DNA of 64,000 nt, from contig NZ_RQRS01000021.1 in the NCBI RefSeq assembly GCF_004335085.1, forward strand, positions 44,137 through 108,136. Direction: 5' to 3'. A program made the position numbers and the translations under genes. This document shows, piece after piece, positions 42,650 through 51,858 of the stretch. The notes beneath the pieces were generated by a model, which was not told the origin of the DNA, ran no database searches, and saw only the letters and a list, made by a program, of their open reading frames with translations. The DNA comes from Pedobacter nototheniae. Lineage in GTDB: Bacteria; Bacteroidota; Bacteroidia; Sphingobacteriales; Sphingobacteriaceae. How positions within the stretch are numbered: the first letter of the stretch is position 1; the number at the start of each line of letters is the position of its first letter.

Positions 42650-45600
42650 ATGCAAAAAAAATATTTACTAATTCCGCTACTTTTAGCAGGAAGTTTTAGC
42701 AGTTATGCGCAGATAAGCGCAGTGCAAAGCCTCAATAAAAACTATCAATCCGGGTTAGAATTATTAGACAAAGAAAAATACACTGCAGCCGCTCAACAAT
42801 TTAAATTAGTTGAACTGCAACGCTTTAAACCCTCAACGCAATCAGAAAGCAATGCTGAATTGTCGTTACTAAAAGAGAATGCAAAATTCTATGCTGCAGT
42901 TTGTGCTTTAGAATTAACCAATAGTGACGCTGAAAGCCTATTTCAAGCTTTTATTCGTGATTATCCTTTGAACCCGAACACTAAACTTGCTTATTTTTAT
43001 GTTGGAAAAACTTATTTCAACCAAAAAAACTATAAAAAGGCGCTGGAATGGTTCGAAAAAACTGATCCTTCTACCCTTTCTGGTAAGCAACGCTTAGAAT
43101 ATCAATTTAAGCAGGGCTACGCTTATTTTGAATTAAAGGACTACGATAAAGCAGAACCATTATTTGAAAAAGTTAAAAAAGAAAGTGGCGATTTTCAAGA
43201 AAGTGCAACTTACTACTTCGCTTACATCAATTATTTGAATAAGGAATATAAAACCGCTTTAGCAAACTTTGAAAAATTAAAAGGTTCGCCAACTTATGAA
43301 GCTAGTTATCCTTATTACATCACTTCGATGTATTATTTGGATGAGCGTTATGATGATGTAATCAGCTATGCTATTCCTGCGATGCAAAAAACTAAGCAAC
43401 AGTTTGAGCCTGAAATGTTGAGTTTAGTTGCAGCATCTTACTTTGCAAAATCAGAATTTAAAAATGCAGAGAAATATTTCGCTGAGTTTTATGCTAAAGA
43501 TCAGAGCGAAACAAAAAATAACCTATTTATTTACCAGTACGGATACTCCTTATTTCAGAATAAAAAGTACAAGGAATCTGTTGCGGTTTTAGAGAAACTT
43601 AACTCTGATGATATTTACCTGCAAAACGGCATGTACACCTTAGGGAAAGCATTTATTCAATTAGGAAATAAACAAAAAGCCCAAAGTGCGTTTTTCAGAG
43701 CTTCACGTTTAGATTTTGATAAAGCCATACAAGAAGATGCTTGGTTAAATTATGCCAAGTTAAGTTATGAGTTGGAGTTTCACCAGCAAGCATTAGATGC
43801 TACGCAAAATTTCCTTAAACAATTCCCTAACTCTAAAAAGATAAACGAAGCCAAAACTTTATTGGGTGAGGTATTATTAACCACCAAAAATTACCAGGCA
43901 GCTGTTGATATTTTAGAACCTATCCCGAATAAAACTTTAGAAGCAAGAGAAGCTTTTCAAAAAGTAACTTATTTCCGTGGTCTTGAATTTTACAACGAAA
44001 GAGCATTCCCGAATGCTTTATCAATGTTTCTTCGCTCAGAGAAATTCCCTGAGGATAACGAAATCAGTGCTTTAAGCATGTATTGGAAGGCCGAATCAAT
44101 GTACGAATTGCGTAAATATGGTGAAGCAGTTTCTACCTTCGAGAAGTTTTTAAAAATGCCTGATGCAGATAAAACGGGTGTTTATAATTTTGCTAACTAC
44201 GCCTTAGCCTATGCAGCTTTTGAAGATGAAAAATACAGTAAAGCCGCAAACTATTTCGAAAAGTTCTTATCAGGAAATGATAAAGACCAGAAAACAATTG
44301 ATGATGCAACCATTCGTTTAGCCGATTCTTACTTTGTAAATAAGAACTATGGTGATGCAATGGCAAATTATAACAAAATCATCAATCGCAAAACTACCGC
44401 AGAAGATTATGCCCTATTCCAAAAAGGAATGATCCAGGGATTAGAAAACCAGTACGACACTAAAATTGCAACGATGCAAAGTTTGTTAAAACAGTTTCCT
44501 AATTCTAATTATGCTGATGATGCTGGTTTCGAAACCGCTTATACTTACTTTAATAAAGGTGATTTTGATAAATCTAAATCTGATTTAGTTGAATTGGTAG
44601 GCAAATACCCACACAGCAGTTATGTTCCAAAAGCTTTGGTTACTATTGGTTTAGTTCAATATAATCAAGATCAGGACGATGCCGCTTTAGCTTCTTTCAA
44701 AAAAGTAATTCAGGATTACCCAAGTGCTGATGAGGCTAAGCAAGCTTTAGAATCTATTAAAAATATTTATGTAGATCGTGGTGATGCAAATGGATTTATT
44801 GCTTACGCTGGTACTACCCCGCTTGGTAATTATTCAAATGCAGAGCAAGATAATATCGTTTTCAGCGCTGCAAATAACTTATACTTAAAAGGTGATGCAA
44901 ATGGTGCTTTATTAGCGGTTAATGCTTATTTCGATAAATTTCCAAAAGCTATCCACGAGAAGGAAGCTAAATTTATCCGTGCAGAATCCTTAGTAAAATT
45001 AAAACGCCCAGATCAAGCTATTGCCGATTATGAGTTTATTTTAAACGATTGGACAAGCGATTATACGGAGCGTTCGTTATTAAGTATTTCTCAGGTTTTT
45101 CTGGATCAGAAGAAATATAACGAAGCCATTGTTTACTTAAAAAGATTAGAAACCACAACCGATTACAAATCGCATTACGGGTATGCCATCAACAATTTGT
45201 TAAAAGCCTATACAGCTTTAAACCTGCCTGATGATATGCTAAAATATGCAGCGCTAACTAAAGAATCAGAAAAAGCCTCTCAAGAGGAGAAAAATAGTTC
45301 TGGTTTGTTTTCTGGTAAGGCCTATTTATTAAAAGGTGATACAACAAGCGCTGTTAAAGAATTTAAAAATGTGGTAGCAAGCACTAAAACTGTTGCAGCA
45401 GCAGAAGCTAAATACAATCTGGCTTTGCTGGAATATACAAAAGGTGATTTCAAAACATCTTCAAAAACCTGTTTCGATATAATAAATAACATGCCTTCTT
45501 ATGATTATTGGGTTGCCAAATCGTTCATTCTACTATCAGATAACTATGTGGCATTAAAAGATAATTTGCAGGCAAAAAGCACGCTTCTTAGCATTATTGA

Positions 45601-45673
45601 TAATTACGATGGCAAGGATGATATTATCCCAACAGCCAAACAGAAACTTGAAAAACTTAACCAGAAGAAGTAG
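42650..45673 (+). CDS. Large secreted TPR protein
   Basis: About 1007 residues with a signal peptide (MQKKYLLIPLLLAGS to SYAQ). Nearly the whole mature chain is TPR-like helical pairs with recurrent units such as KNYKKALEWFEKTDP, KDYDKAEPLFEKV, NKGDFDKSKSDLVEL and KGDFKTSSKTCFDI, at least fifteen by eye. There is no catalytic motif. It is followed after four bases by an outer-membrane beta-barrel gene, so the two probably work together in envelope transport or assembly (inference). The first Met after an unlikely TTG is used as start. Confidence 0.85.
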   Translation: MQKKYLLIPLLLAGSFSSYAQISAVQSLNKNYQSGLELLDKEKYTAAAQQFKLVELQRFKPSTQSESNAELSLLKENAKFYAAVCALELTNSDAESLFQAFIRDYPLNPNTKLAYFYVGKTYFNQKNYKKALEWFEKTDPSTLSGKQRLEYQFKQGYAYFELKDYDKAEPLFEKVKKESGDFQESATYYFAYINYLNKEYKTALANFEKLKGSPTYEASYPYYITSMYYLDERYDDVISYAIPAMQKTKQQFEPEMLSLVAASYFAKSEFKNAEKYFAEFYAKDQSETKNNLFIYQYGYSLFQNKKYKESVAVLEKLNSDDIYLQNGMYTLGKAFIQLGNKQKAQSAFFRASRLDFDKAIQEDAWLNYAKLSYELEFHQQALDATQNFLKQFPNSKKINEAKTLLGEVLLTTKNYQAAVDILEPIPNKTLEAREAFQKVTYFRGLEFYNERAFPNALSMFLRSEKFPEDNEISALSMYWKAESMYELRKYGEAVSTFEKFLKMPDADKTGVYNFANYALAYAAFEDEKYSKAANYFEKFLSGNDKDQKTIDDATIRLADSYFVNKNYGDAMANYNKIINRKTTAEDYALFQKGMIQGLENQYDTKIATMQSLLKQFPNSNYADDAGFETAYTYFNKGDFDKSKSDLVELVGKYPHSSYVPKALVTIGLVQYNQDQDDAALASFKKVIQDYPSADEAKQALESIKNIYVDRGDANGFIAYAGTTPLGNYSNAEQDNIVFSAANNLYLKGDANGALLAVNAYFDKFPKAIHEKEAKFIRAESLVKLKRPDQAIADYEFILNDWTSDYTERSLLSISQVFLDQKKYNEAIVYLKRLETTTDYKSHYGYAINNLLKAYTALNLPDDMLKYAALTKESEKASQEEKNSSGLFSGKAYLLKGDTTSAVKEFKNVVASTKTVAAAEAKYNLALLEYTKGDFKTSSKTCFDIINNMPSYDYWVAKSFILLSDNYVALKDNLQAKSTLLSIIDNYDGKDDIIPTAKQKLEKLNQKK

Positions 45674-45677
45674 AATT

Positions 45678-47375
45678 ATGAAGTCGATTAAATATATATA
45701 TAGTTCTATGTTTTTTTTAGCCGCCGGAATGTTGACCGTTCAGGCACAGGAGAAAAAAACAGAGGAAAAATCAACAGTAAACGAAGAAATTGAAGTTGTT
45801 CGTCCTTACAAACCAATTTTAGCAGAAGCAGTTAAATTGAGAAGAAGTCCGGATTTAAACGATGTTAAAATCTATAAGGCTAAACTTAACTACAGTATTA
45901 CGGATAGAAAGCTGGAGCTAAATAGCGACATTAAAAAGTTGCAGGCACAACAACTTGCCGATGAAAAACAAACTGAATTAATTAACAACTACGTAAAAGG
46001 CGGTTTTGGTAACTTAGGAACGCTATTGGGCGAAGTTTATATCAATTTGGGTAAAGATGAGGGTATGCAGGTAGGTGGTTACTTTAAACACTTTAGCCAG
46101 GAAGGTAAGCTGAATAAGCAAAACAGCAACAGCCAGCAATTAAGTGTATTTGGTCGTAGTATTTTAGATCAAAATACAGTTAGCGGGCGTGTTAACTTTG
46201 AGCGTAATGGTCTTTATTTTTATGGTATTGATGATGCCCGCCCTACTTTAAATCCTAATCCAGAAAGACAAGCATTCAATATGTTTGAAGCAGAAGGCGA
46301 ATTGGTTAAAAACTTTACAGAAGATGAGGATGCTCTAAGTTATGCGGTTAAAGCTAATGGCTACATTTGGAACGATAAATATAGCGCAAAAGAAAACTAC
46401 ATTACTTTAAACGGATACTTAAATAAACGCATTAGTTCTTTAAATCTTGGTCTTGCGGCATCAACTGAATTTGGAAACACTAAAGATGCCCTGACCAGTG
46501 TTGGAAACAACTTATTACGTTTAAATCCTTACATCCGCCTACAAGTTAAAGGTGCAAAAATTACTGCAGGCATTAACTTTGTACAGGAATTTGGTGCTTA
46601 TAGCAGTTCAAGAATTTTCCCTGCTGTTACTGCAGATTTCACCCTAATTCCTGATTATCTACAAGTATTTGGAGAGGTTAAAGGTGATGTTAGTAGAAAC
46701 TCATTAAAAAACTTTACAGATGAAAACCCATGGTTAAATAATAATATCAATATTAAAAACACAGTTGAAAAATTAAGCATTAGTGCGGGTATTAAAGGTA
46801 CAGGCGGACCAGGTTTTGGTTATAAAGCCCGTTTCTACATCAAACAGATTGATGATATGCCATTATTTGTAAACAACTTTACTGATTTTAATAAGTTTGA
46901 TGTAATCTACGATTTCGGAAAAACTAAAGTAACAGGTTTAGAAGGCGAAATTTCTGTTCAGGTAAGTGATGCGTTAAAATGGACTGGTAAGTTAAATGTA
47001 GACGATTATAAACCTGCTGCTGAAACTTACAGTTGGTTTAAGCCAGGTTTAAAAGTAAGCTCAAACTTTGCCTATACCTATAATAAAAAATTAAGCTTTA
47101 ACGCGGCAGTCGTTATTCAAGATGATGTAAAAGCAAAAATTTATACAGCTAACCCGGTTCCTGCTGGCCAATATATTGTACCAAACCCAGCGATAGAATC
47201 TATAGTAAACGTTAAAGGTTATGTAGATTTAGGCTTAGGTGCAGAATATCGCATCAACAACAAATTCTCGGTTTTTGCAAAAGCTAACAACCTTTTAAAC
47301 AAAAATTACAGCAGATATTTATATTATCAAGTAAATGGTATAAACGTTTTCGGCGGAGTAAGCTACTCGTTTTAA
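45678..47375 (+). CDS. Outer-membrane beta-barrel protein (TonB-receptor-like)
   Basis: 565 residues with a signal peptide ending VQAQ. A short periplasmic segment has EEIEVVRPYKPILAEAVKLRR, then repeated aromatic beta-strands to the C-terminus, which ends in VSYSF, a typical barrel terminus. Strands near the end (FSVFAKANNLLNKNYSRY) resemble TonB-dependent receptors, but there is no plug domain of usual size. It starts four bases after the TPR gene, so a stable pair is likely. Substrate unknown. Confidence 0.8.
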   Translation: MKSIKYIYSSMFFLAAGMLTVQAQEKKTEEKSTVNEEIEVVRPYKPILAEAVKLRRSPDLNDVKIYKAKLNYSITDRKLELNSDIKKLQAQQLADEKQTELINNYVKGGFGNLGTLLGEVYINLGKDEGMQVGGYFKHFSQEGKLNKQNSNSQQLSVFGRSILDQNTVSGRVNFERNGLYFYGIDDARPTLNPNPERQAFNMFEAEGELVKNFTEDEDALSYAVKANGYIWNDKYSAKENYITLNGYLNKRISSLNLGLAASTEFGNTKDALTSVGNNLLRLNPYIRLQVKGAKITAGINFVQEFGAYSSSRIFPAVTADFTLIPDYLQVFGEVKGDVSRNSLKNFTDENPWLNNNINIKNTVEKLSISAGIKGTGGPGFGYKARFYIKQIDDMPLFVNNFTDFNKFDVIYDFGKTKVTGLEGEISVQVSDALKWTGKLNVDDYKPAAETYSWFKPGLKVSSNFAYTYNKKLSFNAAVVIQDDVKAKIYTANPVPAGQYIVPNPAIESIVNVKGYVDLGLGAEYRINNKFSVFAKANNLLNKNYSRYLYYQVNGINVFGGVSYSF

Positions 47376-47416
47376 TCTTATTGCAAGGAAGAATAGCAAA
47401 GCGATCTTCCATTTTT

Positions 47417-47455
47417 AAAAAGGCCAGTCTTCAGTTTGAGGATTGGCTTTTTTGT
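47417..47455 (+). terminator. Terminator after the beta-barrel gene
   Basis: AAAAAGGCCAGTCTTCA pairs with TGAGGATTGGCTTTTTT across a short loop (G-T pairs included) between 47417 and 47455, ending in a T run. Confidence 0.75.
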
Positions 47456-47505
47456 GACTACGAAAATTGCAACTAAATCTTAAATTTGCATTTTAACCCA
47501 TTTTT

Positions 47506-48015
47506 ATGCCGATTACAAAAGCCACACTTGCAGATATCCACGAACTAAATAAACTCGTTAATAGTGCCTATCGTGGCGAAGAATCCAAAAAAGGTTGGAC
47601 TACAGAAGCCGATCTCATCGAAGGTATCCGAATAGATATAGAAACTTTAACTGAATATTTGAAAAATGAGAACATCACTATTTTAAAATATACAGATGAT
47701 AACGCAAAAATTATTGGTTCGGTTTATTTGGAAGTGAAAACGCCAAAATTATACTTGGGCATGTTTAGTGTATCGCCAACATTGCAAGGCGGAGGCATTG
47801 GGAGGGCATTAATTGAAGAAGCAGAAATTGTTGCAAAACAGCTAAATTGCCATACCATTACCATGACGGTTATAAAAACCCGTAAAGAGTTAATCAGTTG
47901 GTATGAGCGTCGTGGTTATTCTTTTACAGGCGAAATTATACCGTTAAACACAGAGGGACGATTCGGAGATCCAAAGCAACCAATAGACCTTATCGTGATG
48001 GAAAAAACAGTTTGA
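47506..48015 (+). CDS. GNAT family N-acetyltransferase
   Basis: 169 residues with the GCN5 fold. The acetyl-CoA-binding motif A is LGMFSVSPTLQGGGIGRALIEEAE, with the Q/R-x-x-G-x-G/A pattern as QGGGIGRA. Motif B is near SWYERRGYSFTGE. The substrate cannot be predicted. A TAAATTTG box at 47481-47488 lies 17 bases upstream. It stands alone between the barrel gene and the HU/SPOR operon. Confidence 0.88.
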   Translation: MPITKATLADIHELNKLVNSAYRGEESKKGWTTEADLIEGIRIDIETLTEYLKNENITILKYTDDNAKIIGSVYLEVKTPKLYLGMFSVSPTLQGGGIGRALIEEAEIVAKQLNCHTITMTVIKTRKELISWYERRGYSFTGEIIPLNTEGRFGDPKQPIDLIVMEKTV

Positions 48016-48080
48016 GGCTGGTATCGCTTTGCTTAATTACTTTAGATATTGTGATTAAACAAACAGCCTGAAATAAATTT

Positions 48081-48248
48081 TATCTTTGGAGATCAATATT
48101 TGAAATTGTACAAAAATGAAGTATATTAATCATTTAAACAGTTTAATGGCTAGAAATATTTGCCCTCATTTTAAAAATATTAATATAAAATAGCGTTTTA
48201 TATTGTCTAAACGCAGAGTTGTAATTTAAAACGCTTAATTTTACCGGA
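48081..48248 (+). promoter_or_regulatory. Promoter box and structured leader of the HU/SPOR operon
   Basis: TATCTTTG at 48081-48088 fits the -7 consensus and leaves a leader of about 150 bases. In the leader, AGCGTTTTA (48192-48200) can pair with TAAAACGCT (48227-48235, 9 bp) or, in a shorter form, with AAACGC at 48209-48214. A 25-codon ORF (48116-48193) ends just where the first arm begins. This is the layout of a possible attenuator but could be chance. Confidence 0.35.
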
Positions 48249-49709
48249 ATGGATATCTTATCATACCTTTTAGAACTTTTGCAACAAAGCAAAGAAGTTG
48301 GTATTACCGGCTTGGGCACTTTTTATAAAAAGAAATTTCCAGGCAGATACGATAAAGAAAAACAATCGTTTTTACCACCAGCATATGCCCTTCAATTTAC
48401 CCATGAGGTTAAAGGAGAAAATGCATTAGCGACTTTTATTTCATCAAAGAGAAATATTTCTGTTGAAAGCGCACAATATTATATTGATCAGTTTGTTGAA
48501 GAAACCAACAAGAAACTTGAACTAGAGCATGAAGCAAACCTGGAAAACCTCGGTCGCTTATTTTATACAGAGCACGATGGTTTAAGTTTTGAAGCTGAAA
48601 AAAACATCAACTACGGATCAGAATTTTTTGGACTTCCATCACTTGCGGAAACTGATACAGAAGCGTCAAAACCTGCTGATTTACCTTTTAAAGCCTTAAC
48701 AGAAGACGAAATTTATGAAGAAATAGACGAAGCGCCTGTGGTAAAAGAGCTGCCTAATAAAGATAAAACTGAACAAATACTTCCACAGATTGAAAATGTA
48801 GAACTGGATGAAGTTAATGATGATTTAAAAAACACTTTAAAACATTCGGAAACTCCCGTTGAACATGAAATTGAAGTTCCCGAATCTGTTAAGGAGCAAC
48901 ATGAAGAACATCCCGATCGTTTCGGCCAAAAACCCGAATCGGAAGAAGTTCACGTTCCGGCGCCAAGCGATGAAATTATTGAAAACAGCGTAGAAGAAAC
49001 TCCTGCTGAAGTAGAAGTTTCTAAAACGTATATTAATTTACATGATGATCTTCAAAAAGAGGAAGAAGTTGTTCATGAAGCGCCAGAGTTTATAAAGGAG
49101 CAACATGCCGAACATCCAAACCGTTTTGGTCACGACCCAATAGACCCTGAATATGCTGAAAAACGCATGGCAACATGGGTAAAAATCTTAATTGCTATTG
49201 TTATTCTAGTCGTTATCGCCGCTGTTACATATTATGTTAAACCAGAACTATTTGGACAAAACAAAGCAGTAGAAACGAAAACGATTGCACCTGTTGATAG
49301 CAATAAAGTTGCTGTAGACAGTGCTAAATTTAAACAGGATTCTATTGCAAAAACCGACAGCATTTTAAAAGCTAATCAGGTAAATGCAGCAAAAACTGTA
49401 AAAACAGATACTGTAAAAAAGATTAAAACTCCAGTATCTGCCCCAGCACCTATACCAAATGCAGGTATGGTTACGTTTGAAGTTATTGGAACCTCAGTAA
49501 AAACAAAGAAAAGAGCTGAGCAATTTGTTCAATCAATGAAAAAGTACGGGATAGATGCTAAAATTATTGATGCTATGCCAGGCAAATTGATTAAGGTAAG
49601 TTTGGCATCATTTAAAACTGAAGCGGAGGCCAACGCTCAAAAACAAATTTTAGCAGAGAAAACAAAAATTGTAGGACTTTACACACAACAGATAAACCAC
49701 ACACAATAA
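48249..49709 (+). CDS. HU-CCDC81 and SPOR domain membrane protein
   Basis: 486 residues. The N-terminus (about 1-130) is the tandem HU-like CCDC81 module (LLELLQQSKEVGITGLGTFYKK, then FVEETNKKLELEHEANLENLGRLFY). A long acidic linker follows with two copies of the motif KEQHxEHPxRFGxxP (DNA 48891-48936 and 49095-49140). One membrane helix (about 311-331, KILIAIVILVVIAAVTYYV) precedes a periplasmic SPOR domain of about 75 residues at the C-terminus. SPOR domains bind glycan strands lacking stem peptides at division sites; the HU module faces the cytoplasm. The stop overlaps the next start, so it is the first gene of the Tol-like operon. Confidence 0.88.
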   Translation: MDILSYLLELLQQSKEVGITGLGTFYKKKFPGRYDKEKQSFLPPAYALQFTHEVKGENALATFISSKRNISVESAQYYIDQFVEETNKKLELEHEANLENLGRLFYTEHDGLSFEAEKNINYGSEFFGLPSLAETDTEASKPADLPFKALTEDEIYEEIDEAPVVKELPNKDKTEQILPQIENVELDEVNDDLKNTLKHSETPVEHEIEVPESVKEQHEEHPDRFGQKPESEEVHVPAPSDEIIENSVEETPAEVEVSKTYINLHDDLQKEEEVVHEAPEFIKEQHAEHPNRFGHDPIDPEYAEKRMATWVKILIAIVILVVIAAVTYYVKPELFGQNKAVETKTIAPVDSNKVAVDSAKFKQDSIAKTDSILKANQVNAAKTVKTDTVKKIKTPVSAPAPIPNAGMVTFEVIGTSVKTKKRAEQFVQSMKKYGIDAKIIDAMPGKLIKVSLASFKTEAEANAQKQILAEKTKIVGLYTQQINHTQ

Positions 49710-50416
49710 TGATTACACTATTAACCATTCAAGACACTTCAAAAGCATTACAAGACACATTAAATGCCGCTAATTCTAATTTAAGTCAGCCAGCTCCAGA
49801 ACTTCATTTTATTGATTTACTTTTCAAAGGCGGCTGGGTAATGATCCCATTGGCTTTTTTAGCCTTCTTAGCTTTAATTATTTTTGTTGAACGTTATTTA
49901 ACCATTAGAAAATCGACTAAAGATGAATCTAATTTAATGGTTCAAATCAGACAATATATTCAATCGGGTAACCTTGATGGTGCCATGGCTCTTTTAAGAA
50001 ATAACAACTCCCCGCTTTCGCGTATGTTGCAAAAAGGTTTAAAACGTATTGGTCGTCCTATTAAAGATATTGAAGGTGCAATTGAAAATGTAGGTAAACT
50101 AGAAGTTTCAAAGCTTGAAAAAAACATTAGTATTTTAGGAATTGTTGCTGGTATTGCGCCAATGCTTGGTTTCGTGGGTACAATTGTTGGGGTAATTACC
50201 ATTTTCCATCAGGTATCTATTAAAGGTGCTATCGAAATTGGAACTATTTCTGGTGGTTTATATACAAAAATGATTACTTCGGCTACGGGATTAATCATTG
50301 GTATTATCGCCTATGTTTTATACCACATTTTAAATATTATGGTAGAAAAAATCATTCTTAAAATGGAAACTGATGCAATTGACTTTATTGATTTATTAGA
50401 AGAACCAGGTAAATAA
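49709..50416 (+). CDS. MotA/TolQ/ExbB proton-channel protein
   Basis: 235 residues with three membrane segments: about 42-63 (GGWVMIPLAFLAFLALIIFVERY), 140-160 and 175-200. The conserved last helices contain GIAPMLGFVGTIVGVITIFHQV and ISGGLYTKMITSATGLIIGI, as in TolQ/ExbB. It forms the stator channel with the ExbD/TolR protein encoded next. Starts overlap on both sides (TAATG), so synthesis of the complex is coupled. The SPOR neighbour suggests a Tol-like rather than ExbB-like job, by inference. Confidence 0.9.
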   Translation: MITLLTIQDTSKALQDTLNAANSNLSQPAPELHFIDLLFKGGWVMIPLAFLAFLALIIFVERYLTIRKSTKDESNLMVQIRQYIQSGNLDGAMALLRNNNSPLSRMLQKGLKRIGRPIKDIEGAIENVGKLEVSKLEKNISILGIVAGIAPMLGFVGTIVGVITIFHQVSIKGAIEIGTISGGLYTKMITSATGLIIGIIAYVLYHILNIMVEKIILKMETDAIDFIDLLEEPGK

Positions 50417-50817
50417 TGAATTTAAGAAAAAGAACAAAAGGAAGTGTAGAAGTACATACATCGGCATTAAACGATATTATGTTCTTCCTGATGCTGTTTT
50501 TCCTGCTCGCCTCAGCGGTGGTAAATCCGCAGGTTGTTAAATTGTTATTGCCACAATCATCAAGCGGACAACAATCTACAGCTAAAAAAGCAGTTACAGT
50601 AACGATAGATGAAAATTTAAAATATTTCGTAGATAAAAAACCAACAACTGTAGATCAGTTACAGCCTGCTATAGAAGCTTTTCAAAAATTGGCACCAGAT
50701 ATGACTATCATTTTGTATGTAGCTAAAAATGTGCCTGCAGAAAACATTATGGTTGCCTACGATGTAGCAAACAAACTAAAATTAAAACTTGTTTTAGCTG
50801 TTGAGCCTAAGAAATAA
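50416..50817 (+). CDS. ExbD/TolR biopolymer transport protein
   Basis: 133 residues with a single N-terminal membrane helix (about 17-40, LNDIMFFLMLFFLLASAVV) that carries the conserved Asp used for proton transfer (ALNDIMFF). The periplasmic domain follows (KAVTVTIDENLKYFVDKKPTT). It overlaps the channel gene by TAATG. A perfect 20-bp inverted repeat lies shortly after its stop and separates it from the TonB/TolA-like gene. Confidence 0.9.
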   Translation: MNLRKRTKGSVEVHTSALNDIMFFLMLFFLLASAVVNPQVVKLLLPQSSSGQQSTAKKAVTVTIDENLKYFVDKKPTTVDQLQPAIEAFQKLAPDMTIILYVAKNVPAENIMVAYDVANKLKLKLVLAVEPKK

Positions 50818-50831
50818 TGATAGAATTATAA

Positions 50832-50898
50832 AATGATTAAATTTTGAATGATAGAATGTTTATTCAAAATTCACTCACTCATTCAAAATTTAATCATT
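50832..50898 (+). repeat. Perfect 20-bp inverted repeat inside the Tol-like operon
   Basis: The arms at 50832-50851 and 50879-50898 are exact reverse complements, separated by 27 bases that themselves contain degenerate copies of the same GAATGATAGAATG and TTCAAAATT-like words. The element fills the gap between the ExbD/TolR stop and the start of the TonB/TolA-like gene. No T run follows, so it is not a normal terminator. Confidence 0.85.
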
Positions 50899-50912
50899 CA
50901 CTTATTAATAAA

Positions 50913-51728
50913 ATGACTTACAAAGAGGAAAATAACTACCCAAAAGCGATAGCCATTTCTACAGGGATAATGGTTTTTCTGCTTGCCATTAGTTTTTTTA
51001 TCGTAATTGGATCTTTCCAACCTCCAGAAGAATTAGGAATGGGTGGCATGGTTGTAAATTATGGTACTGCAGAAACTGGTATGGGCGATGACTATACGAG
51101 TATCGAGGAGCCATCGGCTGATCCTAATGCCAATAATAAAGTACCAGATAAGGTTGTGCCTGAAGAAAAGGTTACGCCTACAACTTCAGTAGAATCAAGC
51201 GACAAAGAAATACAAACACAAAGCACGGAAGATGCTCTTGCAGTAAATACCAAACCAACCAAAGTAAAAACCACTACTCCAACTACTGCAACTGAAGAAA
51301 AACCTTCAAAACCAGTAATTAACCAAAATGCCTTATATAAAGGGAAAAAGAGTACCGGACAGGGTGGCGGCGATGGAACTGGAAATACGCCTGGCAACCA
51401 GGGTTCTGTTAATGGAGATCCTTTAGCTAATAATTATGGTGAAGGTGGCTCGGGATTTGGAAATAAACCAATTGCTTTACGCCAGTTTTCTAATCTTGTA
51501 ATTCCACAGGATGATGGTCAAAAAACTGGAAAAATTGCGATCAGAATTTATTTTAACAAAGCTGGAGATATTACAAGGGCAAATCAGGAATTAAGAGGTT
51601 CGACAATTACCGATACTGAATTGGTAAATAAATGTATTCAAGCCATATTAAAATCTTCACTGAGTAAATCAGAAGTAGGTGGCGATAACCAAACAGGAGT
51701 TGTAGTTTTTAATTTTAAAGTTAAATAA
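50913..51728 (+). CDS. TonB/TolA-like energy transducer
   Basis: 271 residues. One membrane helix near the N-terminus (about 10-35) is followed by a long Thr/Pro/Glu-rich spacer with a Gly-rich part (GQGGGDGTGNTPGNQGS), then a C-terminal domain of about 75 residues (KIAIRIYFNKAGDITRANQEL). This is the architecture of TonB and TolA, which carry energy from the inner-membrane channel to the outer membrane. The ATG at 50913 is preferred; an earlier in-frame ATG (50844) lies inside the inverted repeat and would spoil the N-terminal signal. Confidence 0.85.
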   Translation: MTYKEENNYPKAIAISTGIMVFLLAISFFIVIGSFQPPEELGMGGMVVNYGTAETGMGDDYTSIEEPSADPNANNKVPDKVVPEEKVTPTTSVESSDKEIQTQSTEDALAVNTKPTKVKTTTPTTATEEKPSKPVINQNALYKGKKSTGQGGGDGTGNTPGNQGSVNGDPLANNYGEGGSGFGNKPIALRQFSNLVIPQDDGQKTGKIAIRIYFNKAGDITRANQELRGSTITDTELVNKCIQAILKSSLSKSEVGGDNQTGVVVFNFKVK

Positions 51729-51754
51729 CTCAATTATAGATTCAAAATCTTTAT

Positions 51755-51787
51755 AAAGTTGTCTGAAAAAAATCAGGCAACTTTTTT
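51755..51787 (+). terminator. Terminator of the Tol-like operon
   Basis: AAAGTTGTCTGA (51755-51766) pairs with TCAGGCAACTTT (51773-51784, one G-T pair), followed by a T run. Confidence 0.85.
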
Positions 51788-51858
51788 TATTTCTATATCT
51801 TTAGTTTGGCTGTAGGGAAATAGGTAGACGAAACCAAAGGTTGAGCAAAAAAATATAT

